DNA of 64,000 nt from Streptomyces sp. NBC_01296 (lineage in GTDB: Bacteria > Actinomycetota > Actinomycetes > Streptomycetales > Streptomycetaceae): assembly GCF_035984415.1 (NCBI RefSeq), contig NZ_CP130720.1, forward strand, positions 1,860,001-1,924,000. Reading direction: 5' to 3'. The notes beneath the pieces are model-generated. The model had not been told where the DNA came from, made no database searches, and was given only the letters and a program-made list of their open reading frames with translations. Both the position numbers and the translations under genes were made by a program. Of the stretch, positions 41,003-48,879 are shown one piece after another (within the stretch, counting starts at the first letter, position 1; each line of letters begins with the position of its first letter).

Positions 41003-42271
41003 ATGTTGCGACCGATCCGCACCCTGGCCGCCGCGGCGGCGGCGCTCGCGCTCGTCTCCGCCTGCAACTCCGCCTCCGACAGCAGCTCCCCCGGCAAGTC
41101 CGAGGCCGGCTCCGCCGCCAACTTCCGCGGGGTGACCGACCGGTCGATCAAGGTCGGCGGCATCGTCTCCATGACCAGCGCCAGCGGCTACAGCAAGAAG
41201 GACACCGACCTCGGGGCCAAGGCGCGGTACATGAGGGCCAATGCCGAGGGCGGGATCAACGGGCGCACGATCGAGTACCTGGGCGCGGAGGACGACGGCC
41301 AGGACCCCGCCAAGAACATGGCCGCCGCCCGCAAGCTCGTCCAGCAGGACAAGGTCTTCGCGATCTCCCCGATGAGCTCGGTCACCTTCTCCGGTGCCGA
41401 CTTCCTGGAGCAGGAGAAGGTCCCCACCTTCGGCTGGGGCACCCTGCCCGCCTTCTGCGGGCCCAAGTACCTCTACGGGTTCAACGGCTGCCTGGTCCCC
41501 TCCCCCGGCGGCACCCTGAACCAGACCTGGCCCGAGGGCATCGCCCAGATCCTCGGCGGGGCCAAGGGCAAGTCGGTCGCGGTCATCGCCAACGACAGCG
41601 ACGCCGGAAAGTTCGGCATCCGCACCTTCCAGCAGGGCTTCGCGAGCGCCGGGTTCGACGTCGCCTACGCCAAGGCCTCCGTCCCCGCGACGGCGGTGCC
41701 GAGCGACTGGTCGGCGTACGTGAAGGAGCTCCTGGAGAGCAACGACGGCAAGGCGCCCGACGCCGTCGTCTCGGTCATGCAGACCCCGAACAACATCGGC
41801 CTGTTCACGGCGCTCAAGCGCAGCGGGTACAAGGGGCTGCTCTCCGACCCGACCGACTACGACCCCGGCCTGCTCGCCAAGGACGCCACGAAGCAGGCCC
41901 TCGACGGGGTGCACGTCCTGCTCCAGTTCGAGCCCTTCGAGTCGACCAGCCCGGCCATGGCCCGGTTCAAGGCGGACGTCAAGGCCGCCTCCGGTGGCCA
42001 GGAAGTGCCCCTGAGCATGCACATGTTGACCGGGTACATGTCGGCGGACCTGTTCGTGTCCATCGCGCAGAAGGCGGGCAAGGACCTCACCGTCGCGCAC
42101 TTCCAGAACGCCGCCCAGAGCTTCTCCGACACCGGCACCCTCGTCGGCGACCGGGCCGAGCCCAAGGGGCAGAAGGACAGCTTCGGCTGCGGTGCACTGG
42201 TCCAGCTGAAGAACGGGGCGTACGAGGTCTCCGTACCGTTCAAATGCCACCCGCCGATCCCCTTCAAGTAG
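41003..42271 (+). CDS. Branched-chain-amino-acid-type ABC substrate-binding lipoprotein
   Basis: A 422-residue LivK-like protein. The lipoprotein signal is LAAAAAALALVSAC with the acylated Cys at about residue 22. The mature part is a type I periplasmic-binding fold (SIKVGGIVSMTSASGYSKKD, GGINGRTIEYLGAEDDGQDP). Length and motifs match binding proteins for branched-chain amino acids, amides or aromatic acids; the ligand is not predictable. The start at ATG 41003 has GGAGGGG upstream. The transporter gene follows after 10 bp. Confidence 0.9.
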   Translation: MLRPIRTLAAAAAALALVSACNSASDSSSPGKSEAGSAANFRGVTDRSIKVGGIVSMTSASGYSKKDTDLGAKARYMRANAEGGINGRTIEYLGAEDDGQDPAKNMAAARKLVQQDKVFAISPMSSVTFSGADFLEQEKVPTFGWGTLPAFCGPKYLYGFNGCLVPSPGGTLNQTWPEGIAQILGGAKGKSVAVIANDSDAGKFGIRTFQQGFASAGFDVAYAKASVPATAVPSDWSAYVKELLESNDGKAPDAVVSVMQTPNNIGLFTALKRSGYKGLLSDPTDYDPGLLAKDATKQALDGVHVLLQFEPFESTSPAMARFKADVKAASGGQEVPLSMHMLTGYMSADLFVSIAQKAGKDLTVAHFQNAAQSFSDTGTLVGDRAEPKGQKDSFGCGALVQLKNGAYEVSVPFKCHPPIPFK

Positions 42272-42281
42272 GCGCGGTCCC

Positions 42282-45023
42282 ATGGGAGATCTGCTCGTCT
42301 TCGTCCTGAGCGGTCTGGTCTCCGGCGCCCTGTACGCACTGCTCGCCACCGGGCTGGTGCTGTCGTACTCGGCGTCCGGGCTGTTCAACTTCGCGCACGG
42401 GGCCACCGCCTACCTGTGCGCGCTGACCTTCTACGAGGTGCACTCCGGGCTGGGGTGGCCGGCCGTCTGGGCCGCCCTGCTGGTGGTGTGCGTACTGGCC
42501 CCCGGGCTCGGGTGGGGGCTGGACCGGCTGATGTTCCGGCGGCTGGCGCGGGTCGGCGAGACCGCGCAGATCGTGGCCACGATCGGGCTGCTGGTGGCGC
42601 TGCCCGCGGCCGGGCTGTGGGCCGTCGAGCTGCTGGGGGATGCGGGTGCGCCCGTGAAACCCGCGGAGAACCAGTTCGGGCTGCCGGGGGTGGGGCCGAG
42701 CCCGGCGAGGTCCTGGCAGCTCACGGAGGGCGTCGGCATCGACTCCGACCAGCTGATCACCTGGGTGGTGACCGCGGTCGTGGCGGTGGCCCTGTGGGTG
42801 CTGCTGCGGCATACGCGGCTGGGGCTGCAGCTGCGGGCGGCCGTCGACAACCGCTCCCTGACCGAGCTGCGCGGGATCAGCGCCGACCGGCTGTCGTCGG
42901 TGGCCTGGATGATCGCGTCCGCGCTGGCAGGTCTGGCGGGGGTGCTGGCGACGCCGCTGCTGGGGCTGTCGGCGCACGACTTCACCCTGTTCCTGTTCGT
43001 TTCGGCGACGGCGGCGGTGCTCGGCCGGTTCGCTTCCGTACCGCTCGCGTTCGCGGGCGGGCTGGGGCTGGGGGTGCTGCAGAACCTGGTGGCCGGGTAC
43101 GCGTCGTTCGCCGAGGGGATCACCGGGTTCCGGACGGCGGTGCCGTTCCTGATCCTGTTCGGCGGGCTGCTCGTACTGACCCGGCGGGCCCGGACGGCGG
43201 GAACCGCGGCGGTGGACGCGGCGCCCGTGGACCATCTGGCGGGGGCCTCGTGGGGGCGGCGGTGGGGGATGTGGGCGGCGCTCGCCGGGGCGCTGTGCGT
43301 GGCCTTCTACACCGTGACCACGCCGTTCTGGAGCGGGCTGCTCGCGCAGGGGCTGGCCCTCGGGCTGGTGTTCATGTCCTTCACCGTGGTGACCGGGCTC
43401 GGGGCGATGGTGTCGCTGGCCCAGGGCACGTTCGTGACGGGGGCCGCGCTGGTGGCGGGGCTGCTGATGAGCCGGGGCTGGCCGTTCGTGGCGGCGCTGG
43501 CGGTGGGGACGTGCGTGGCGGCTGTGCTCGGGGCGCTGGTCGCGCTGCCGGCGCTGCGACTGGGCGGACGGACGCTGGCGCTGGCGACGCTGGCGCTGGC
43601 GTTCCTCGCGGACCAGGTGCTGTTCCAGCTGCGGTGGCTGCGCAACGGGGACTCGGGGTGGTCGGTGCCGCGGCCCGTGTTCGGGCCGGTGGACCTGGGG
43701 GACGACCGGGCGCTGGGGGTGGCGCTGGTGGTGGTCGTCGCGGTGTGCGCGGCGGGGCTGAGCGCGCTGCGGAACTCGCCGTCGGGGCGGGCGATGCTGG
43801 CCGTACGGTCGGCGCCGGCGGCGGCGATGGCCTCGGGGGTGTCCGTACTGCGCACGAAGCTGCTGCTGTTCACGCTGTCGGCGGGGCTGGCCGGGTTCGG
43901 GGGCGTGCTGGTGGCGTCGTACAACACCCGGATCACGGCGACGGACTTCACGGCGATGACGGGGCTGGTGTGGCTGGCGGTGGTGGTGGCCGCGGGGGTC
44001 CGGCGGCCGCAGTACGCGGTGGTGGCGGGGGTGGTCTTCGCCGTGGCCCCGCGGCTGCTGTCCGACTACCTGACGGAGTCCGCCCACCTGCCGGTGATCC
44101 TGTTCGGGCTGGCGGGGTTGGCCCTGGCCAACGATCCGGACGGGTACTGCGCCGCGATCCCGGTGCGGCGGGCCCGGCGGGCGGCCGGAGCCGGGACGGG
44201 CGCCACGGCCGGGGCTCACGCCGGGCAGGCTGATTCAGCCTCGCCGGCGTTTGAGGCGCGGGTACGGGCCGAGCCAGGGAAACGGCGAAAGGGCGGGGTG
44301 GGGGAAAGCCCCGCAGGGCACGACCCCGCAGGGCCGGCCCTGGAGCTGCGCGGTGTCACCGCCGGCTACGACGGCGGTCTCGTGCTGCACGGGGTCGATC
44401 TCGCCGTCCGGAAGGGGGAGATCCTCGCCGTGCTCGGGCCGAACGGGGCCGGGAAGAGCACCGCCTGCCGGGTCGCCGCCGGGCTGGTCGATGCCGTGGG
44501 CGGGAGTGTCCGCGTACACGGGCGGGACGTGACCCGCGAGCGGGCCGTACGGCGTGCCCGGAGCGGGGTGCTGCTCGCCCCCGAAGGGCGGGGCATCTTC
44601 CCGGCGCTGACCATCGAGGAGAACCTCGCCCTGTACCTGCGCGAGGCGGACGCGCGGACCGCCGTCTACGACCGGTTCCCCCGGCTCGGGGAGCGGCGGG
44701 GGGTCCCCGCCGGGGCGCTGTCCGGCGGGGAGCAGCAGATGCTGGCCCTCGCTCCGCTGCTGCAGCGCCCGCCGGAGGTGCTGATCGCCGACGAGCCCTC
44801 GCTGGGGCTCGCTCCCCGCGTCGTGGAGGAGGTGTACGCGCTGCTCGCCGAGTTGCGGGACGCCGGCACCGCGCTGCTGCTGGTCGAGGAGAAGGCCGCC
44901 GGGATCCTCGGTGTCGCCGACACCGTCGCGTACCTCTCCCGGGGCCGGGTCTCCTGGTGCGGTCCGCGCGCCGAGGTGGAGGCCGACCGGCTCACCGCGG
45001 CCTATCTGGGGATGGTGCGATGA
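42282..45023 (+). CDS. Fused LivH-LivM-LivF ABC transporter protein
   Basis: A 913-residue fusion. Residues about 1-300 are a LivH-type permease (VSGALYALLATGLVLSYSAS, FNFAHGATAYL). Residues about 320-615 are a LivM-type permease (VVTGLGAMVSLAQGTFVTGA, LGALVALPALRLGGRTLALA). Residues about 685-913 are a LivF-type ATPase (VLGPNGAGKST, LSGGEQQML, VLIADEPSLGLAP). Normally these are three genes. The linker between LivM and LivF (about 645-685) is encoded by a sequence resembling a common Streptomyces intergenic repeat at 44229-44309. The second ATPase gene overlaps the stop (ATGA). Together with the lipoprotein and LivG it makes a complete importer. Confidence 0.9.
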   Translation: MGDLLVFVLSGLVSGALYALLATGLVLSYSASGLFNFAHGATAYLCALTFYEVHSGLGWPAVWAALLVVCVLAPGLGWGLDRLMFRRLARVGETAQIVATIGLLVALPAAGLWAVELLGDAGAPVKPAENQFGLPGVGPSPARSWQLTEGVGIDSDQLITWVVTAVVAVALWVLLRHTRLGLQLRAAVDNRSLTELRGISADRLSSVAWMIASALAGLAGVLATPLLGLSAHDFTLFLFVSATAAVLGRFASVPLAFAGGLGLGVLQNLVAGYASFAEGITGFRTAVPFLILFGGLLVLTRRARTAGTAAVDAAPVDHLAGASWGRRWGMWAALAGALCVAFYTVTTPFWSGLLAQGLALGLVFMSFTVVTGLGAMVSLAQGTFVTGAALVAGLLMSRGWPFVAALAVGTCVAAVLGALVALPALRLGGRTLALATLALAFLADQVLFQLRWLRNGDSGWSVPRPVFGPVDLGDDRALGVALVVVVAVCAAGLSALRNSPSGRAMLAVRSAPAAAMASGVSVLRTKLLLFTLSAGLAGFGGVLVASYNTRITATDFTAMTGLVWLAVVVAAGVRRPQYAVVAGVVFAVAPRLLSDYLTESAHLPVILFGLAGLALANDPDGYCAAIPVRRARRAAGAGTGATAGAHAGQADSASPAFEARVRAEPGKRRKGGVGESPAGHDPAGPALELRGVTAGYDGGLVLHGVDLAVRKGEILAVLGPNGAGKSTACRVAAGLVDAVGGSVRVHGRDVTRERAVRRARSGVLLAPEGRGIFPALTIEENLALYLREADARTAVYDRFPRLGERRGVPAGALSGGEQQMLALAPLLQRPPEVLIADEPSLGLAPRVVEEVYALLAELRDAGTALLLVEEKAAGILGVADTVAYLSRGRVSWCGPRAEVEADRLTAAYLGMVR
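44229..44309. repeat. Streptomyces-type intergenic repeat inside a coding frame
   Basis: The stretch beginning GATTCAGCCTCGCCGGCGTT, continuing TGAGGCGCGGG and ending with GGCGAAAGGGCGGGGTGGGG, resembles from memory a high-copy element normally seen between genes in Streptomyces. Here it is read through in frame and forms the linker between permease and ATPase parts of the Liv fusion. Confidence 0.65.
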
Positions 45024-45793
45024 CGATGCCCTACGTGCTCGAGGGCGCCGGGATCAGCGTCCGGTTCGGCGGGGTGAAGGCGCTCACCGGGGTGGACCTC
45101 GGGGTCCGCGCCGGCGAGGTGTGCGGGCTGATCGGGCCGAACGGGGCCGGGAAGACCACGCTGTTCGACGTACTGTCCGGGATCCGGCGGCCCGACCGGG
45201 GACGGATGCTGCTCGACGGGGCGGACATCACCCGGCGCTCCCCGGTCTGGCGGGCCCGGCACGGGATGCGCCGGACCTTTCAGCGGCAGCAGCTGTTCGG
45301 GCAGCTCAGCGTGGCCGACAACGTACTGGTCGCGCAGGAGTGGCGCGGGGGCGGGGGCGGGATCGCCGCCGACCTCCTCGGCTCCCCGGCCCGGCGCCGC
45401 CGGGAGCGGGAGCGGCGGGAGCAGGGCGAGCGGGTGCTCGCCTCCTGCGGGATCGGCGCGCTGGGGGCGGCGTACGCGGGCGGGCTGCCGGTCGGTCAGG
45501 CCCGGATGGTCGAGCTGGCCCGCGCGGTGGCCGATCCGCCGCGGGTGCTGCTGCTGGACGAGCCCGCGTCCGGGCTGTCGGCGCCCGAGCGCGAGCAGCT
45601 CGCGGCGGTCGTGCGGCGACTGGCCGAGGAGGAGGGCTGTGCGGTGCTGCTGGTGGAGCACGACGTGGCCTTCGTGACGGACCTGTGCACCCGGGTGGTC
45701 GTCCTGGACCTCGGCACGGTCCTCGCCGAGGGCGCCCCCGCCGAGATCCGCGGCGATCCGCTCGTCCGGGAGGCCTATCTGGGTACGTCCTGA
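45020..45793 (+). CDS. LivG-type ABC ATP-binding protein
   Basis: A 257-residue ATPase with GLIGPNGAGKTTLFDVLSG (Walker A), RRTFQRQQLF (Q-loop region), VLLLDEPASGLS (Walker B) and LVEHDVAFV (switch His). The signature is degenerate: GGLPVGQARMVELA replaces LSGGQ..., which may lower activity but fits pairing with the canonical ATPase in the fusion protein. The C-terminal GDPLVREAYLGTS is the usual LivG ending. Translation is coupled to the fusion gene by ATGA. Confidence 0.9.
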   Translation: MTMPYVLEGAGISVRFGGVKALTGVDLGVRAGEVCGLIGPNGAGKTTLFDVLSGIRRPDRGRMLLDGADITRRSPVWRARHGMRRTFQRQQLFGQLSVADNVLVAQEWRGGGGGIAADLLGSPARRRRERERREQGERVLASCGIGALGAAYAGGLPVGQARMVELARAVADPPRVLLLDEPASGLSAPEREQLAAVVRRLAEEEGCAVLLVEHDVAFVTDLCTRVVVLDLGTVLAEGAPAEIRGDPLVREAYLGTS

Positions 45794-45892
45794 CGGTGTG
45801 TCCGGTCCCTCCGGTTCCTGGCGGGAATACGTTGGATGGGTGGCCGGTTGTCGCCCCCCGTACCGATCGACGATCCGAGGGAACAGCCAGAC

Positions 45893-46741
45893 GTGAACCA
45901 GGTCCCCAGCATCAAGCTCAACAACGGCACGCTCATGCCCCAGCTCGGCTTCGGCGTCTGGCAGGTCCCGGACGCCGAGGCCGAGCGGGTGGTGGGGGCG
46001 GCGCTGCAGGCGGGCTACCGCAGCATCGACACGGCGGCCGTCTACGGCAACGAGCAGGGCACCGGCCGGGGACTGGCCGGTGCCGGGGTGCCGCGCGAGG
46101 AGCTGTTCGTCACCACCAAGCTGTGGAACGGGCCGTCACGGACGTGGGACCGGGACGCGGTGCTGCGCGCGTTCGACGACTCCCTGGCCAAGCTGGGCCT
46201 CGACCACATCGACCTGTACCTGATCCACTGGCCGCGCCCGATGCGCGAAGGCTTCGTCGCCATCTGGAAGGCCTTCGAGGAGATCGCGGCGAGCGGGCGC
46301 GCCCGCGCCGTCGGCGTGTCGAACTTCCGCCCGGCGGACCTGGAGCGGCTCGGCGCCGAGAGCTCCCTGGTCCCGGCCGTCAACCAGATCGAGCTGCACC
46401 CGCTGTTCCCGCAGGCCGACCTGCGCGCCCTGCACCGCCGGCTCGGCGTCGCGACCGAGGCCTGGTCCCCGCTCGGCCAGGGCAAGGAGCTGCTGACGCT
46501 CCCGGCCGTCGCCGAGGTCGCCGCCAGGCACGGGCGCTCGGCCGCCCAGGTGGTGCTGCGCTGGCACCTGCAGCTCGGGAACATCGTGATCCCGAAGTCC
46601 GTGACCCCGGAGCGGATCCGGGAGAACCTGGACCTCTTCGGCTTCGAGCTGGACGCCGCCGACCTCGCCGCGCTGGACGCGCTGGGTACGGGTCCCGCGG
46701 CCCGGCGGATCGGGCCGGACCCGGCCGTCTTCGACTACTGA
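45893..46741 (+). CDS. Aldo/keto reductase
   Basis: A 282-residue NADPH-dependent AKR (2,5-diketo-gluconate-reductase type). The TIM-barrel motifs are clear: LGFGVWQV, YRSIDTAAVYGNE (catalytic Asp and Tyr), TTKLWN (Lys), IHWP (His), VSNFRPADLERL and IPKSVTPERIREN. The GTG at 45893 starts VNQVPSIKLNNG as in homologues, with GAGGGAAC upstream. The substrate is unknown. The ricin-like gene starts 10 bp after the stop. Confidence 0.92.
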   Translation: MNQVPSIKLNNGTLMPQLGFGVWQVPDAEAERVVGAALQAGYRSIDTAAVYGNEQGTGRGLAGAGVPREELFVTTKLWNGPSRTWDRDAVLRAFDDSLAKLGLDHIDLYLIHWPRPMREGFVAIWKAFEEIAASGRARAVGVSNFRPADLERLGAESSLVPAVNQIELHPLFPQADLRALHRRLGVATEAWSPLGQGKELLTLPAVAEVAARHGRSAAQVVLRWHLQLGNIVIPKSVTPERIRENLDLFGFELDAADLAALDALGTGPAARRIGPDPAVFDY

Positions 46742-46751
46742 GGGGTGCGGT

Positions 46752-47219
46752 GTGAGCGTCCCCGACGGGGTGTACCTGGTGCGCAACGCGGCCAGTGGGC
46801 TGCTGCTCCAGCTGGAGGGCGGCACGCGGGTGCGGGTGGGGCCCGAGGATCCGGCAGGGCCCCCGGCCGCCCGGCAGTGGCGGATCTCGCCGGTGCACAG
46901 CGGCGGCGGGATCGTCCACGTCGTCAGCGTGCACAACGACAAGCGGCTCGATGTCGCGAACGCGTCGACGGAGAGCGGCACCCGGGTCCAGGTGTGGCGG
47001 CCGAACGCGTTCGGCGCGCAGGAGTGGATCGTCGAGGAGCACCTCGACGATCCCGGTGTGGTGTCCCTGATCGCCTGCATCAGCGGGCTGCCGCTGGAGG
47101 GGGACGAGGAGGGCCGGGCCCGCCAGTCCGAGGACACCGATGCGCCGTCGCAGTGGTGGCGCCTGGAGCCGGTCCTGCCCGGTGCGGGCCGGGGTCAGCC
47201 GGAGACGACCACCTCGTAG
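46752..47219 (+). CDS. Ricin/beta-trefoil-like domain protein
   Basis: A 155-residue protein with no signal peptide and trefoil-like repeats (DGVYLVRNAASGLLLQLEGG, HNDKRLDVANASTESGTRVQ, QEWIVEEH, QWWRLEP). The pattern resembles ricin-B lectin or fungal macrocypin-like trefoils that bind sugars or proteases. It starts at GTG directly behind the aldo/keto reductase gene. The 3' end overlaps the convergent ABM-domain gene by 25 bp. Its role inside the cell is unclear. Confidence 0.75.
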   Translation: MSVPDGVYLVRNAASGLLLQLEGGTRVRVGPEDPAGPPAARQWRISPVHSGGGIVHVVSVHNDKRLDVANASTESGTRVQVWRPNAFGAQEWIVEEHLDDPGVVSLIACISGLPLEGDEEGRARQSEDTDAPSQWWRLEPVLPGAGRGQPETTTS

Positions 47220-47503
47220 CTCGCCGCGCGGACGTCTTCGCACACGGCGCGGCAGGCGCCGAAGTGCACCGCGAACTGCGGATCGGCCCGCCAGGCGTCG
47301 ACGGCGTCGGCATCGCGCCAGGACCCGAAGGAGAGGAAGTGGTGGGGGTCCCCCGCGTCCCGCACCAGCCGGCCGGAAAGGACGCCGTCCGTGGTCTCGT
47401 TCGTCCAGTTCAGGAAGTCCGTCCAGCGCGCGATGAACTCGTCGGCCTTGCCTTCCGTGACCTGCCAGCTGGCCGAACTCCAGTACGTGGCGTCGTCGGA
47501 CAT
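47195..47503 (-). CDS. Antibiotic biosynthesis monooxygenase (ABM)-like protein
   Basis: A 102-residue ferredoxin-like alpha/beta-barrel protein: YWSSASWQVTEGKADEFIAR, LVRDAGDPHHFLSFGSWRDA, then a C-terminal strand SYEVVVSG. Dimers of this fold include quinone monooxygenases and heme-degrading enzymes; there is no heme or metal ligand I can assign. The start at 47503 gives the typical N-terminus. It is convergent with the ricin-like gene. Confidence 0.82.
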   Translation of the reverse strand: MSDDATYWSSASWQVTEGKADEFIARWTDFLNWTNETTDGVLSGRLVRDAGDPHHFLSFGSWRDADAVDAWRADPQFAVHFGACRAVCEDVRAASYEVVVSG

Positions 47504-47613
47504 GGTGCACCGCCTCGAGGGTCGCCCCTTCACCAGGCTAGTTGCGTACCCGCCGGTCGCCCGCGGGGACCGGCGGGTAACCTCGCCGGTCCCCCCGGGG
47601 CGGCCCGTGCCCG

Positions 47614-48366
47614 TCAGCTCCGTACGAAGCTCCGCAGCCGGTACGTCGGCTCCGCGCGCGGGGTGTCCTGTCCGGGCAGGAGTTCCAGCCGGTCCGCGAG
47701 CTCGCGCGGGGTGGTCCCGCGGGGGCTGACGCGGGAGGCGTACTGCCCGGCCAGCAGTGCGGCGGCGGCCCCGCGCGGGGTGCGGCCCTGGCCGTGGCCC
47801 GTGAACCGGGCCTCGCCGTGCGGCCGCAGGCCCGCGCCGGCCGCGTACGCCGTCACGGCCTCGGCGGAATCCGCCGGGGTGGGGGTCAGGTGTGGCGCGA
47901 GGAGTTCGTCGATGTCGCTGCCGACGTCGTGTGCGGCGTCCTTGTCCACGGTGGTGACGAACACCCCGCCGGGCCGCAGCACCCGCCCCGCCTCGGCGAC
48001 CACGGCCGGCGCCGCGCCCGGCTCCCGCAGCAGGTGCAGCAGCCACACCGCGCTCACGGCGTCCAGCGACCCGGAGGGCACCGGCAGCCGTGCCCCGGAG
48101 GCGAGCACCACCGGGACCCCGCGGCCCGCCGCCATCGCGGCCATCCCGTACGAGGCGTCGGCGCCCAGGACCCGCAACCCGGGCCGGGACAGCCGGGCGG
48201 TGACGATGCCGGTGCCGCAGCCGAGGTCGAGGAGGGTGGCCGCGCCGGCCGGGAGCAGGCCGAGGACCGCCGCGGCGGCGGCCTCGGCGCGCGGGACGCC
48301 GCCGCGGGTGGCGTCGTAGGCCCCGGCTTCGGTGTCGTAGTCGAGCAGCGGCTTCGCTATCGGCAT
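47614..48366 (-). CDS. Class I SAM-dependent methyltransferase
   Basis: A 250-residue methyltransferase. It has the N-terminal DYDTEAGAYDATRGG, SAM motif I LLDLGCGTGIVTARLS (about residue 46), an acidic residue in VLGADASYGM and motif post-I VPSGSLDAVSAVWLLHLLRE. It resembles UbiE/Methyltransf_11 enzymes; the substrate is unknown. The ATG shares one base with the stop of the pterin dehydratase gene (TGATG), so the two are cotranslated. Confidence 0.87.
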   Translation of the reverse strand: MPIAKPLLDYDTEAGAYDATRGGVPRAEAAAAAVLGLLPAGAATLLDLGCGTGIVTARLSRPGLRVLGADASYGMAAMAAGRGVPVVLASGARLPVPSGSLDAVSAVWLLHLLREPGAAPAVVAEAGRVLRPGGVFVTTVDKDAAHDVGSDIDELLAPHLTPTPADSAEAVTAYAAGAGLRPHGEARFTGHGQGRTPRGAAAALLAGQYASRVSPRGTTPRELADRLELLPGQDTPRAEPTYRLRSFVRS

Positions 48367-48671
48367 CAGCTCGCGCCGTGGGCGGGGGCGAGGGCCTCGA
48401 GGCGCTCGGCGAGCGCGAAGTCGGCGCCGGTGACGCAGTCGCCCGCGCTGTGCGTGTTCACGGACACCCGGACCGTGTTGTAGCCGAGGGTCAGGTCGGA
48501 GTGGTGGTTCAACTCCTCTTGGACCGAGGCGATGTGGGCGACGAGGGCGCTCGCCGCGAAGTGGGTGCCCAGCCGGTAGGTGCGGATGATCCGGTCGTCC
48601 TCGAAGGCCCAGCCGGGGAGTTCCCGCAACCGGTCCTCGATCTCCTTCTGCGAAAGCGGCTCGTCCGCCAT
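48366..48671 (-). CDS. 4a-hydroxytetrahydrobiopterin dehydratase (PCD/DCoH)
   Basis: A 101-residue pterin-4a-carbinolamine dehydratase with the catalytic ELNHHSDLTLGYNTVRV (HH and D) and the C-terminal THSAGDCVTGADFALAERLE. It recycles the pterin cofactor of aromatic hydroxylases. The ATG at 48671 has AAGGAG eight bases upstream. No phenylalanine hydroxylase is adjacent; the methyltransferase gene follows in the same operon. Confidence 0.9.
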   Translation of the reverse strand: MADEPLSQKEIEDRLRELPGWAFEDDRIIRTYRLGTHFAASALVAHIASVQEELNHHSDLTLGYNTVRVSVNTHSAGDCVTGADFALAERLEALAPAHGAS

Positions 48672-48879
48672 CGGCATGCTCCTTCACCGTTCGGGCCCGA
48701 CTTCTGACGTGGGGTCAAGGTTCCCACAGCGCACGCCGGAGGGAAGGTTTCGCGCCATAGTGCGTGCGGGTGCTTCCGCGCCTTCCGGGTCCACGGTGTC
48801 GCCCCTATGCTCCTGCGCCGGACGTGACTGTTACCGCCGGTAATGCACATGCTGCCGGCGACTCCGAAGGGGCTTCCTC

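Noticed and set aside
44366..45023. Separate livF gene starting inside the fusion
   Set aside because: The frame is continuous from the permease parts through the linker and no internal start with a clear ribosome binding site was seen, so the fused reading is kept.
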